Shown: positions 5,314 to 13,426 of the stretch, piece after piece
Layout of the letters: every line of letters starts with the position of its first letter
Numbering within the stretch: position 1 is the first letter of the stretch
Origin: Pseudomonadota bacterium
GTDB lineage: Bacteria; Pseudomonadota; Alphaproteobacteria; Sphingomonadales; Sphingomonadaceae
DNA: 14,521 nucleotides
Reading direction: 5' to 3'
NCBI GenBank assembly: GCA_023413015.1
Contig: JAEZQR010000036.1
Span: 1 to 14,521 of the forward strand
The notes under the pieces: generated by a model
Database searches by the model: none
What the model was told of the DNA's origin: nothing
Seen by the model: the letters and a program-made list of their open reading frames with translations, nothing else
Position numbers and translations under genes: made by a program

Positions 5314-7800
5314 ATGGGTAACGGGGTTTCGAGCGGACCGATCCGCCTTCGCCGGATGGGCCGCCTGCATGCGCGCATCGATGCGCTGCCGCTGTGGCTG
5401 CGGCGGACCGGCATCGTGCTGCTGAGTCTGGTCGGGATCGGCGTCTTCGCGGCGCTGGGATTGACGTTCGCCCTGTCGCGCGGGCTGCCGAGCGTGTCCG
5501 ACCTCGAGAATTACGAGCCGCCATTGCCGACGCACGTGCGCGCCATCGACGGATCGGCGATCAACACCTTCGCACGCGAACGGCGCGTGTTCGTGCCCTA
5601 CGAGGAACTGCCCCGCCAGCTCGTCCAGGCGTTCATCTCGGCCGAGGACAAGACTTTCTTCACGCACGGCGGCATCGACTATGCCGGCATCCTGAACGCG
5701 ATCTGGCACAACGTTACCAACACCGGCCGCCCGATCGGCGCCTCGACGATCACGCAGCAGGTCGCGAAGAACCTGCTGTTGACCAACGAGGTCTCCTACC
5801 TCCGCAAGGCGCGCGAGGCGATCCTGGCGAAGCGCATCGAGGATGCGTTCACCAAGGGCGAGATCATCGAGCTCTACCTCAACCAGATCTTCCTCGGCCG
5901 GAACGCCTACGGTGTCGAGGCCGCGTCGCAGGCCTATTTCAACAAGTCGGTCGACGAGCTGACGCTTCCCGAGGCCGCCTACCTCGCCGTGCTGCCGAAG
6001 GCGCCGTCGAACTACAATCCGGTCACGCAGCATGATCGCGCGCTGGCGCGGCGCAACTGGGTGCTGGGTCAGATGCGCTCGAACGGCTTCATCACCGAGG
6101 CGCAGATGCGCGAGGCGCAGGCGACGCCGCTGGTCACCATCCGCCAGCATGAGGTGAAGCGCGACCGGCTGGGCAGCTACTTCCTCGAGGACGTGCGCCG
6201 CGAGCTCATCGCTCGCTACGGCGAGACCGCCGAGAGCGGACCGAACAGCGTCTATGCCGGTGGCCTGTGGGTGCGCACCACCATGGACCCGATGATGCAG
6301 CGCGCCGCCGAGCAGGCGCTGCGCGACGGGCTGGTGAAATATGATGTGGTGCGAGGCTGGCGCGGGGCGCACGACAAGATCGAGCTCGGCGAGGGCTGGG
6401 CCGGACGGCTGCGCGCGCTCAACCTGCCGGTCGGCTACGATGACTGGCGTGCGGCGGTGATCCTGTCGAACGACGGGCACGTCGCCGAGCTGGGCTTCGA
6501 GGACGGCACGACGGGGCGCCTGCCGCGCGCGAACGCGCCGCAGGTGCTGCGCGGCGTCGGTACGCCGGCGCTGAACGTGCTGAAGCGCGGCGACGTGGTG
6601 CCGGTCAAGGTGCTGGGCGGCGGCGCCTATGCGCTGCGGCAGATCCCGGAAGTCGGCGGCGGTATGGTGGTGATGGACCCGCACACGGGCCGCGTGCTGG
6701 CGATGGTCGGCGGCTTCGACAGCCGGCGTTCGCAGTTCAACCGCGCGAGCCAGGCGCTGCGCCAGCCAGGTTCGACCTTCAAGCCGTTCGTCTACGCCAC
6801 CGCGCTCGACAACGGCTACACGCCGGCCTCGATCATCAACGATGCGCCCTTCTGCGTCTTCCAGACCAAGCTCTTGGGGCAGAAGTGCTTCCGCAACTTC
6901 ACCGGCGGCTATGCCGGTCCGCAGACGATGCGCTGGGGGCTCGAGCAGTCGCGCAACCTGATGACGGTCCGCACCGCTGCGAACGTCGGCATGGACAAGA
7001 TCGTCAAGAACGCGCGCGACTGGGGCATCGGCAGCTACGACCCCGTCCTGTCGATCGCGCTCGGCGCCGGCGACACGACGGTGCTCAAGATGACCAACGC
7101 CTTCTCGATGATCGCGAACGGCGGCAAGCGCATCCAGCCGATCCTGATCGACCTGATCCAGGACCGCCACGGCAAGACGATCTACCGCGCCGACCCGCGC
7201 CCCTGCGAAGGCTGCAATGCCGACGACTGGCTCGGCGAGGCGATGCCGCACCCGGCCGATGCCCGCAAGCAGGCGATGGACGCGGGCACCGCCTATCAGG
7301 TGGTGCACATGCTGGAGGGCGTGGTCGAGCGCGGCACCGCCACCGTGCTGCGCGACCTCGACCGGCCGATGTTCGGCAAGACCGGCACCACCAACGGCCC
7401 GACCAACGTATGGTTCGTCGGCGGCACGCCCGACGTCGTGGCCGGCGTATACATCGGCTACGACCAGCCGCGTAACCTCGGCGGCTGGGCGCAGGGCGGG
7501 CGCATCGCGGCGCCGATCTTCAAGGATTTCGCGCTCGTTGCATTGAAGGACGCGCCGAAGACCGAGTTCCGCGTGCCGCCCGGCATCCGCATGGTGCGCA
7601 TCGACCGCCGCAGCGGCCGACGCGTCTACGGCGTGTTCCCGACCAACCTCGACGATCCCAAGCCGTCGGTGATCTGGGAGGCGTTCAAGCCCGAAAGCGA
7701 GCCGCGCCGGCTGGTGAAGGCGCAGTCGAGCCTGTTCGGCGGCGACGGCCCGGTCCGTTCGGACTCCGACTTCTTGCAATCGACGGGCGGGATTTACTAA
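5314..7800 (+). CDS. mrcA: Bifunctional penicillin-binding protein 1A (glycosyltransferase 51 + transpeptidase)
   Basis: An 828-residue class A PBP that polymerises lipid II into glycan strands and cross-links them at the inner membrane. One membrane anchor lies at about residues 31-54. The GT51 domain shows the catalytic E111 in SAEDKTFF, then GASTITQQ and EAAYLAVLPKAPS. A linker or OB-like region follows. The transpeptidase domain has all three motifs: S487-T-F-K490 (nucleophile), S546-R-N548 and K689-T-G-T692. Length is normal for the family. The ATG at 5314 has no ribosome site; ATG 5356 (MGRLHARID) is an alternative, also without one. The gene probably heads a unit with prfB and the YihY gene, although a palindromic repeat lies between it and prfB. 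Confidence 0.96.
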   Translation: MGNGVSSGPIRLRRMGRLHARIDALPLWLRRTGIVLLSLVGIGVFAALGLTFALSRGLPSVSDLENYEPPLPTHVRAIDGSAINTFARERRVFVPYEELPRQLVQAFISAEDKTFFTHGGIDYAGILNAIWHNVTNTGRPIGASTITQQVAKNLLLTNEVSYLRKAREAILAKRIEDAFTKGEIIELYLNQIFLGRNAYGVEAASQAYFNKSVDELTLPEAAYLAVLPKAPSNYNPVTQHDRALARRNWVLGQMRSNGFITEAQMREAQATPLVTIRQHEVKRDRLGSYFLEDVRRELIARYGETAESGPNSVYAGGLWVRTTMDPMMQRAAEQALRDGLVKYDVVRGWRGAHDKIELGEGWAGRLRALNLPVGYDDWRAAVILSNDGHVAELGFEDGTTGRLPRANAPQVLRGVGTPALNVLKRGDVVPVKVLGGGAYALRQIPEVGGGMVVMDPHTGRVLAMVGGFDSRRSQFNRASQALRQPGSTFKPFVYATALDNGYTPASIINDAPFCVFQTKLLGQKCFRNFTGGYAGPQTMRWGLEQSRNLMTVRTAANVGMDKIVKNARDWGIGSYDPVLSIALGAGDTTVLKMTNAFSMIANGGKRIQPILIDLIQDRHGKTIYRADPRPCEGCNADDWLGEAMPHPADARKQAMDAGTAYQVVHMLEGVVERGTATVLRDLDRPMFGKTGTTNGPTNVWFVGGTPDVVAGVYIGYDQPRNLGGWAQGGRIAAPIFKDFALVALKDAPKTEFRVPPGIRMVRIDRRSGRRVYGVFPTNLDDPKPSVIWEAFKPESEPRRLVKAQSSLFGGDGPVRSDSDFLQSTGGIY

Positions 7801-7822
7801 GTCCGCTATCGACAACCCTTTT

Positions 7823-7891
7823 CGTCATCCCGGCGAAGGCCGGGACCCAGGACAACGGTCGATCTGGGTCTTGGCCTTCGCCGGGATGACG
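7823..7891. repeat. REP-like palindromic intergenic repeat
   Basis: Two 28-base arms, 7823-7850 and 7864-7891, are inverted repeats matching at 26 of 28 positions around a 13-base loop. The arm sequence (CGTCATCCCGGCGAAGGCC followed by a GACCCAG end) is a form seen in many intergenic gaps of sphingomonads and other alphaproteobacteria, recalled from memory. In RNA it would be a very stable hairpin between mrcA and prfB that could protect the mrcA 3' end or attenuate read-through. There is no T-run, so it is not a classical terminator. Confidence 0.85.
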
Positions 7892-7910
7892 TTTCAAATG
7901 GAGAAACGAC

Positions 7911-9039
7911 ATGCGCGCCGAAGCGCAAGCCCATGTGGACAAGATCAAGCAGGCGCTCGACCTGCTGAGGAGGTTTCTTTGACTGGGATCGGGCGCTGAA
8001 GCGGCTCGACCAGCTCAACGCGAAGGTCGAAGATCCCACTCTCTGGAATGACCCCAAGGCCGCGCAGGAGGTGATGCGCGAGCGGCGGCGGCTGGACGAA
8101 GCCATCAGCGCCACCCGCGCGATCGAGCGCGAGCTGGAGGATACCGCCGGCCTCGTCGAGATCGCCGAGGAAGAGGGCGACGACGCCATGGTCGAGGACG
8201 GCATCGCCGCGCTGGCCGCGCTGGCCGAGCGCGCCGACCGCGACAAGGTGCAGGCGCTGCTCTCGGGCGAGGCCGATCCGAACGACACCTATATCGAGAT
8301 CAACTCGGGCGCCGGCGGCACCGAGAGCCAGGACTGGGCCGAGATGCTTCAGCGCATGTACACGCGCTGGGCGGAGCGGCACGGCTATAAGGTCGAACTG
8401 ATCGACTATCACGCCGGTGAGCAGGCGGGCATCAAGTCCGCGACGCTGCTGGTGAAGGGCGCCAACGCCTACGGCTGGGCCAAGACCGAGAGCGGCGTGC
8501 ACCGGCTGGTCCGCATCAGCCCCTACGACTCGAACGCGCGGCGGCACACCAGCTTCTCGAGCGTGTGGGTCTATCCGGTGGTCGACGACAATATCGACGT
8601 CGTGGTCGAGGAGAAGGACCTGCGCGTCGACACCTACCGTTCGTCGGGGGCTGGCGGTCAGCACGTCAACACCACCGACTCGGCGGTCCGCATCACGCAC
8701 TTGCCGACCGGCATCGTGGTCGCCTGCCAGAACCAGCGGTCGCAGCACAAGAACCGGGCCGAGGCGATGAAGCAGCTCAAGGCCCGCCTCTACGAGCGCG
8801 AGCTGGCCGAGCGCGAGGCGGTGGCGAACGCGCAGAACGCCGCCAAGACCGACATCGGCTGGGGGCACCAGATCCGGTCCTATGTGCTGCAGCCGTACCA
8901 GCTGGTGAAGGACCTGCGGACTGGCGTCACCAGCACCTCGCCGTCGGACGTGCTCGACGGTTCGCTCGACCCCTTCATGTCGGCGGCGCTGTCGCAGCGC
9001 GTGACCGGCGAGAAGGTCGAGGTCGAGGACGTCGACTAG
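7911..9039 (+). CDS. prfB: Peptide chain release factor 2, with programmed +1 frameshift
   Basis: RF2 reads UAA and UGA and triggers release of the finished peptide. The first frame runs from ATG 7911 (GGAG 7 nt upstream) for 23 codons to an in-frame TGA at 7980-7982. The downstream frame, entered at GAC 7981 after skipping T7980, continues 352 codons to TAG at 9037-9039, giving a 375-residue product. The shift site is AGGAGG-TTT-CTT-TGA-C, with an internal Shine-Dalgarno-like stimulator just before the slippery CTT, as in the well-known prfB autoregulation. The protein shows GGQ at 248-250 (peptidyl hydrolysis) and SPY at 203-205 in place of the SPF anticodon-like tripeptide, a form I recall as usual in alphaproteobacteria. 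The YihY gene follows 35 bp later. Confidence 0.97.
7971..7983 (+). promoter_or_regulatory. RF2 recoding site (SD-like stimulator, CTT slip codon, UGA-C)
   Basis: AGGAGGTTTCTTTGAC holds every element of the canonical RF2 autoregulatory signal: an anti-SD pairing AGGAGG, slip codon CTT (7977-7979), stop TGA (7980-7982) and the following C, which weakens termination. Low RF2 favours the +1 shift and more RF2 is made. Confidence 0.95.
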
Positions 9040-9052
9040 CGGGAACCGTCCG

Positions 9053-9072
9053 CGCGCCTGCCGGTTGGCGCG
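9053..9072 (+). promoter_or_regulatory. GC stem-loop where the YihY/BrkB ribosome site would be
   Basis: CGCGCC (9053-9058), loop TGCCGGTT and GGCGCG (9067-9072) form a perfect 6-bp GC stem ending 2 nt before the ATG at 9075. No Shine-Dalgarno sequence is visible in this gap, so translation may depend on ribosomes arriving from prfB. Confidence 0.35.
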
Positions 9073-9074
9073 GC

Positions 9075-10025
9075 ATGACCGCATCAGCCGATTCCCGCGG
9101 CCGGCAGGCCGACCGCCCCAGCGACATTCCGGCGCCGGGGTGGATGGATGTTTTGAAGCGCAGCTGGAAGGAGGCGGGGGACGACAATCTCGGCCTCGTC
9201 TCCGCCGGTGTCGCCTTCTACTTCTTCCTGGCGCTCGTGCCCTTGCTCGCCGCGCTGGTGATGACCTACGGCCTCGTCGCCGATCCCGAGACGGTCATGC
9301 GGCACGTGAAGGGGCTGGCGAATGTGCTGCCGGCCGATGCCGCGAAGCTGATCGGCGAGCAGCTGATGAGCGTGACGCAGACGGCGCAGGGCAAGAAGGG
9401 CTTCGGGCTGCTGCTCGCGCTGCTGCTGTCGCTCTACGGCGCCATGCGGGGTGCGACCTCGATCATGACCGCGCTCAATATCGTCTACGAGGAAGACGAG
9501 CGGCGCGGCTACGTGCGGCGGACGCTGCTGGCCTTCGCGATCACGCTCGGCGTGGTGCTGGTGGGGGTGGTCGCCATCCTCGCTGTGTCAGCGATGGGAT
9601 ATGTCGACGAGCTGCTGTCGGGGTTGTCGCCGGCATTGCACTGGGTCGTGCGGATCGCGTCGTGGATCGTCGCGGCGGCGCTGGCGAGTGTCGCGATCGC
9701 GGTGATCTACCGTTACGGCCCCGACCGCGACCAGCCAAAGTGGCGCTGGCTATCGCCGGGCTCGATCATGGCGACGCTGCTGTGGCTGGTCGCGACCTTG
9801 GGGTTCGGCTTCTACGTCAGCAACTTCGGCAGCTACAACGCGACCTACGGATCGCTCGGCGCGGTCGTGGTGCTGCTGATGTGGCTCTATCTGTCGGCCT
9901 ATGTGCTGCTGATGGGCGCCGAGCTCAATGCGGAGCTGGAGCATCAGACCGCGCGCGATACCACCAAGGGCCCGGAGCAGCCGATGGGACAGCGCGGCGC
10001 CCAGGTGGCGGATACCGTCGCCTAG
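9075..10025 (+). CDS. YihY/BrkB family inner-membrane protein
   Basis: A 316-residue polytopic membrane protein of the YihY/virulence factor BrkB family (once mislabelled RNase BN); the biochemical role is not established. Hydrophobic spans are visible at about residues 42-66, 109-124, 150-174, 188-212, 228-249 and 259-282, giving the usual six. Family landmarks include DDNLGLVSAGVAFYFF (36-51), GAMRGATSIMTALNIVYEE (122-140) and the late NATYGSLGAVVVLLMW stretch (255-270), followed by a polar cytoplasmic tail. I chose ATG 9075 because the preceding-helix segment DIPAPGWMDVLKRSW is typical of the family; ATG 9144 is an alternative inside it. It is probably cotranscribed with prfB, 35 bp upstream. 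Its stop codon lies in a CTAG shared with the convergent mscS-like gene. Confidence 0.9.
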   Translation: MTASADSRGRQADRPSDIPAPGWMDVLKRSWKEAGDDNLGLVSAGVAFYFFLALVPLLAALVMTYGLVADPETVMRHVKGLANVLPADAAKLIGEQLMSVTQTAQGKKGFGLLLALLLSLYGAMRGATSIMTALNIVYEEDERRGYVRRTLLAFAITLGVVLVGVVAILAVSAMGYVDELLSGLSPALHWVVRIASWIVAAALASVAIAVIYRYGPDRDQPKWRWLSPGSIMATLLWLVATLGFGFYVSNFGSYNATYGSLGAVVVLLMWLYLSAYVLLMGAELNAELEHQTARDTTKGPEQPMGQRGAQVADTVA

Positions 10026-11287
10026 GCCTTTTCCATGCCCGGCATCGAGCGGATGTAGACGTCCTGCTGCTGGAAGGGGAAGGCGATGCCGTTCTCCCGG
10101 AACAGGTCCCATACCCGCATCAGCACGTCGCCGGTGACGTTGGCAACGCCCTGTTCCGGATCGTCGATCCAGAAGCGCATGTCGAACTTGACCGAATTGA
10201 GCCCGAATTCGGTGATCCAGCTGACCGGTGCCGGATCGGGCAGGACGCGCGAGCATTCGGACGCGGCCTGGATCATCAATGCCTGCGCCTTGCGGAGGTC
10301 GGTGCCGTGCGCCACCCCGATCTCGACATGCAGGCGGACGTTGCGGTCCGAGAAGGACCAGTTCTCGACCGGCTCCGTCATGAGCTTCTCGTTGGGGATG
10401 AGATGCTCCTTGCCGTCGCGCGTCAGGACGGAGACGGCGCGCACGCCGATCTTGTTGACCCAGCCGAAGGTGTCGCCGACGAAGATGACGTCGCCGGGCT
10501 TGATCGAGCGGTCCATCAGCAGGATGAGACCCGAGATCAGGTTGCCGAACGTCTTCTGAAGTCCGAAGCCGAGCGCGAGGCCGAAGGCGCCCGAGAAGAC
10601 GGCAAGCGCCGTGAGGTCGATGCCCAGCACGTCGATGCCGATGAAGAAGGCGACGGCGACGATCGCGATGTTCGCCAGCTTCTGGAACAGCACGCGCTGC
10701 GACAGGTCGAGCGCATGGATGTTGCCGATCGATCTGTCGATGATGCGGAGCACGATCCGCACGATCCCGAACAGCAGCGCGGCGATGAGCGCGAAGTTGA
10801 GGATATCGAGCAGCGACAGCCGCACTCGGCCGAAGTTGATGGCGGCGCGGTCGAGGCCAGCCGCGAGCGGATCGAGCCCGCCCATCCGGCCGGCGACGAT
10901 CGCGACGCCGACCCCGAGTGCCACGAGTGCGGCAAGCGCCGGGCCGACCCGGAAACCGCGCATGATCTGATAGATGAGCAAGGCTGCGGCGACACCGAGC
11001 GCTGCGACCAGCACGATCGTTCCATGAGCACCCATCGCCGGCGCCAAGCCGGAAAAGGCCGCGAGCAGGATGGTGGCGGTCGCGTAGCGCACCAGCCGGC
11101 AGACGCGGCCAGCGAAGCCGCCCAATACGCTGGGAGCCCGGTTGTCGAGCCAGGTTTCGAGACGAACGCCGAGCAGCCGGCCGGCGAGCCAGGCGCCAAC
11201 TAGCGCCGACAGGATCAGCGCGACGGCAAACAGCAGGCCTTGCTGGTCCGGCGACAGGCCCTGCAGATCGAGGCTCGCGGACGGCAT
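10022..11287 (-). CDS. MscS-family mechanosensitive ion channel
   Basis: A 421-residue small-conductance mechanosensitive channel homologue that would open under membrane tension and release solutes during hypo-osmotic shock. It has extra N-terminal membrane spans (about residues 17-38, 66-84, 89-107, 115-133 and 159-181) before the conserved core: a pore-lining helix with Gly/Ala spacing at SGAFGLALGFGLQ (232-244), the FGNLISGLILLMD segment (247-259) and the KPGDVI beta-domain entry (263-268). The cytoplasmic vestibule domain follows to about 415. The ATG at 11287 starts 2 nt after the stop of the cystathionine beta-lyase gene (TGAGGATG), so translation is probably coupled. A longer reading from 11653 is only an upstream open frame inside that gene. 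The stop overlaps that of the convergent YihY gene. Confidence 0.92.
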   Translation of the reverse strand: MPSASLDLQGLSPDQQGLLFAVALILSALVGAWLAGRLLGVRLETWLDNRAPSVLGGFAGRVCRLVRYATATILLAAFSGLAPAMGAHGTIVLVAALGVAAALLIYQIMRGFRVGPALAALVALGVGVAIVAGRMGGLDPLAAGLDRAAINFGRVRLSLLDILNFALIAALLFGIVRIVLRIIDRSIGNIHALDLSQRVLFQKLANIAIVAVAFFIGIDVLGIDLTALAVFSGAFGLALGFGLQKTFGNLISGLILLMDRSIKPGDVIFVGDTFGWVNKIGVRAVSVLTRDGKEHLIPNEKLMTEPVENWSFSDRNVRLHVEIGVAHGTDLRKAQALMIQAASECSRVLPDPAPVSWITEFGLNSVKFDMRFWIDDPEQGVANVTGDVLMRVWDLFRENGIAFPFQQQDVYIRSMPGMEKA

Positions 11288-11289
11288 CC

Positions 11290-12486
11290 TCAGCCGAGCG
11301 CTTCCAGATAACGGCCAAGGCCCGCGTCGAGGTCGGCCATCAGGTCGGCCGGGTCCTCGAGGCCAATGTGGAGCCGGACGAGCGGGCCGGGAGCCTCCCA
11401 GCGGGTCGCGGTGCGGATGCGGTGCGGCTCTACCGGCAGGATCAGGCTTTCGTAGCCGCCGAATGAGAAGCCCATGCCGAAATGCGCGAGGCCATCGACG
11501 AGTGGCGCGGTATCGGCGCGGCCACCCTGCTTCAGGACGATGCCGAACAGGCTCGAGCTGCCCCGGAAGTCGCGCCGCCACAGCTCGTGCCCCGGATGGG
11601 AGGGCAGGGCGGGGTGCCGCACCTGCGCGACCGCCGGATGGGTTTCGAGCCAACGGGCGATCTCGACCGCGCTGCGCTGATGACGTTCCAGTCGGACATC
11701 GAGCGTGCGCAGGCCGCGCAGCGCCAGATAGGCATCGTCGGGTGCGACGCTGTGCCCGAGACGATAGGTGGTCGCCTTCAGTCGCTCCCAGGCGCTCGGG
11801 GCGGCGGTGACCGAACCCATCATGACGTCGGAGTGGCCGACGACATATTTGGTGAGCGACTGGACCACGAGATCGATGCCGAAGCCCGTCGCCGGGAAGA
11901 ACAGCGAGGTCGCCCAGGTGTTGTCGATCAGGGTCAGGAGACCGCGCGCCTTCGCGGCGGCGACGATCGCCGGCACGTCCTGTACCTCGAAGGTGAGCGA
12001 GCCGGGGCTTTCCATGAAGACGGCGCGCGTGTTCGGGCGGATCAGCTCGGCGATGCCGGCCCCGACCAGCGGATCATAGTAGCTCGTCTCGATGCCGAGA
12101 TCGCGCAGCATGCGGTCGCAGAACAGTCGCGTCGGCTCATAGGCGCTGTCGACCATCAGCAGATGATCGCCGGCCTTGAGTACGGCGAGCAGCGCGGTGG
12201 AGATCGCGGCGACGCCCGAGGGGAAGAGCTTGGTGCCTGCTGCCCTGGGCTCCAGCTCGGTTAGCGCGGATTCGAGCGCCCAGGTCGTGGGCGTGCCGCG
12301 CCGGCCATAGTAGAGGCCGGCGTCGGGATCGGCGATGGCGCGATCGAGATCGGCCAGCGTTTCGAACAGGCAGGTCGACGCATGATAGACGGGCGGATTG
12401 ACGACGCCCTGAGCCCATTCCTTCCGTCGCCCGGCCTGCGTGACGACGGTTGCCTGACGGCGCGGCCCCCCGTGATTATCGCTCAT
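11290..12486 (-). CDS. metC: Cystathionine beta-lyase (PLP-dependent Cys/Met metabolism family)
   Basis: A 398-residue fold-type I PLP enzyme, most like cystathionine beta-lyase, which splits cystathionine to homocysteine, pyruvate and ammonia; it may also desulfhydrate cysteine. Landmarks are YGRRGTPT (cofactor-phosphate and substrate region), FPSGVAAIS, the aspartate in LIDNTW that contacts the pyridine nitrogen, and the Schiff-base lysine K213 in SLTKYVVGHSD, close to K210 of E. coli MetC. I chose ATG 12486 (MSDNHGG): it makes an ATGA overlap with the stop of the upstream sulfurtransferase gene and is preceded by AGGAG. A frame open to 12528 would add 14 unlikely residues. Family members (gamma-synthase, gamma-lyase) are similar, so beta-lyase is the best, not the only, call. 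Confidence 0.9.
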   Translation of the reverse strand: MSDNHGGPRRQATVVTQAGRRKEWAQGVVNPPVYHASTCLFETLADLDRAIADPDAGLYYGRRGTPTTWALESALTELEPRAAGTKLFPSGVAAISTALLAVLKAGDHLLMVDSAYEPTRLFCDRMLRDLGIETSYYDPLVGAGIAELIRPNTRAVFMESPGSLTFEVQDVPAIVAAAKARGLLTLIDNTWATSLFFPATGFGIDLVVQSLTKYVVGHSDVMMGSVTAAPSAWERLKATTYRLGHSVAPDDAYLALRGLRTLDVRLERHQRSAVEIARWLETHPAVAQVRHPALPSHPGHELWRRDFRGSSSLFGIVLKQGGRADTAPLVDGLAHFGMGFSFGGYESLILPVEPHRIRTATRWEAPGPLVRLHIGLEDPADLMADLDAGLGRYLEALG

Positions 12487-13325
12487 GCTGCTCCTGTGAC
12501 CACCGGGGCATCGGTGCGTGCGCCCCATTCGGACCAGCTGCCGTCATAGAGGCCGACGTCCTTCTTGCCGAGCAGGTGCATGCCGAAGGCGAGCACGGCG
12601 GCGGTGATGCCCGAGCCGCAGGTCGTGACGACCGGCTTGTCGAGGTCGATGCCGGCGCGCTGGAACGCCGCGCGCAGCTCGTCGCCGCGCTTCCAGGTGC
12701 CGTCCTCGTTGAACAGCTCGCCATAGGGCAGGTTGCGGGCGCCCGGCATGTGGCCGCCGCGAAGGCCCGCCCGCGGTTCCGGATCGCGGCCCTCGAACCG
12801 ACCGGCGGAGCGCGCGTCGAGGACCTGCTCGGCCCTGGTCTTCAGGTTGTCGACCATCTGGTCGAGCGTGCGGACGAGGCTGTTGTCCTGCCACACGGTG
12901 AAGTGGCGGTGGCGGACCACCGGCTTTCCGGACTCGATCGGGCGGCCTTCGGCCTGCCACTTGGCGAAGCCGCCGTCGAGGATCGCCACCTCATGCGCGC
13001 CGAACACGCGCAGCATCCACCAGGCGCGGGCCGAGCTCCTGAGCGGCGAATTGTCGTAGACGACGATGCGGCTGCCGTCGCCCAGACCCAGTGCCTGCAT
13101 GCGGCTCGCGAACTTTTCCGCGCTCGGCAGCATGTGCGGAAGGCCCGAGGCGGTGTCGACGATCTCGTCGAGATCCATGAACACCGCGCCGGGGATGTGC
13201 GCGGCCTCGAACTCGGTGCGGGCGTTGCGCTGATGGTCGGGGAGGAACAGCGTCGCATCCACCACCCGGAGATCGCTCTTGCCCAGCTCGGACGCCAGCC
13301 ACTCGGTGCTCACCAACGGGTCCAT
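12483..13325 (-). CDS. sseA: 3-mercaptopyruvate sulfurtransferase (tandem rhodanese)
   Basis: A 280-residue two-domain rhodanese that takes sulfur from 3-mercaptopyruvate as an enzyme persulfide and passes it to thiols or cyanide. The N-terminal domain (about 1-135) lacks a catalytic Cys at the loop (YDNSPLRSSAR). The C-terminal domain (about 150-275) has C236 in CGSGITA; this CGSG-type loop favours mercaptopyruvate over thiosulfate, whose rhodaneses usually have CRKG. ATG 13325 has a strong AGGAGG (complement at 13333-13338) 7 nt upstream. It is the first gene of a three-gene operon with the beta-lyase (4-bp overlap) and the MscS channel. I found no clear promoter in the 101-bp gap shared with the divergent queF. 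Confidence 0.93.
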   Translation of the reverse strand: MDPLVSTEWLASELGKSDLRVVDATLFLPDHQRNARTEFEAAHIPGAVFMDLDEIVDTASGLPHMLPSAEKFASRMQALGLGDGSRIVVYDNSPLRSSARAWWMLRVFGAHEVAILDGGFAKWQAEGRPIESGKPVVRHRHFTVWQDNSLVRTLDQMVDNLKTRAEQVLDARSAGRFEGRDPEPRAGLRGGHMPGARNLPYGELFNEDGTWKRGDELRAAFQRAGIDLDKPVVTTCGSGITAAVLAFGMHLLGKKDVGLYDGSWSEWGARTDAPVVTGAA

Positions 13326-13391
13326 GCCACCGCCTCCTGATTTCCCGCCTGGAATAATGATGCTTCGATCCTAACGCTAGACGTGCCGGAT

Positions 13392-13420
13392 TTGACGCAA
13401 CGGTCCACCGATATTAGCTC
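13392..13420 (+). promoter_or_regulatory. Candidate queF promoter, possibly leaderless
   Basis: TTGACG (13392-13397) matches the -35 consensus at 5/6. With a 17-bp spacer the -10 would be TAGCTC (13415-13420), which is weak, and the start would fall at or next to the ATG at 13427. No Shine-Dalgarno sequence precedes that ATG. Confidence 0.3.
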
Positions 13421-13426
13421 CGCGCG

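Noticed and set aside
5299..7815. 838-codon open frame on the minus strand opposite mrcA
   Set aside because: It mirrors the mrcA gene exactly, is rich in Arg/Ala/His/Asp as expected for an antisense frame of GC-rich coding DNA, and shows no domain or membrane pattern. mrcA has all catalytic motifs.
9065..11203. 712-codon plus-strand open frame across the YihY and MscS genes
   Set aside because: It runs out of frame through one real gene and antisense through another; composition is Arg/Ala/Asp/Gln-rich without family features.
11288..11653. Longer N-terminus for the MscS channel starting at 11653
   Set aside because: It would lie wholly within the beta-lyase gene; ATG 11287 sits 2 nt after that gene's stop and begins a normal MscS membrane region.
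12487..12528. Longer N-terminus for the cystathionine beta-lyase starting at 12528
   Set aside because: The ATG at 12486 has an AGGAG site and the ATGA overlap; the extra 14 residues are not family-like.
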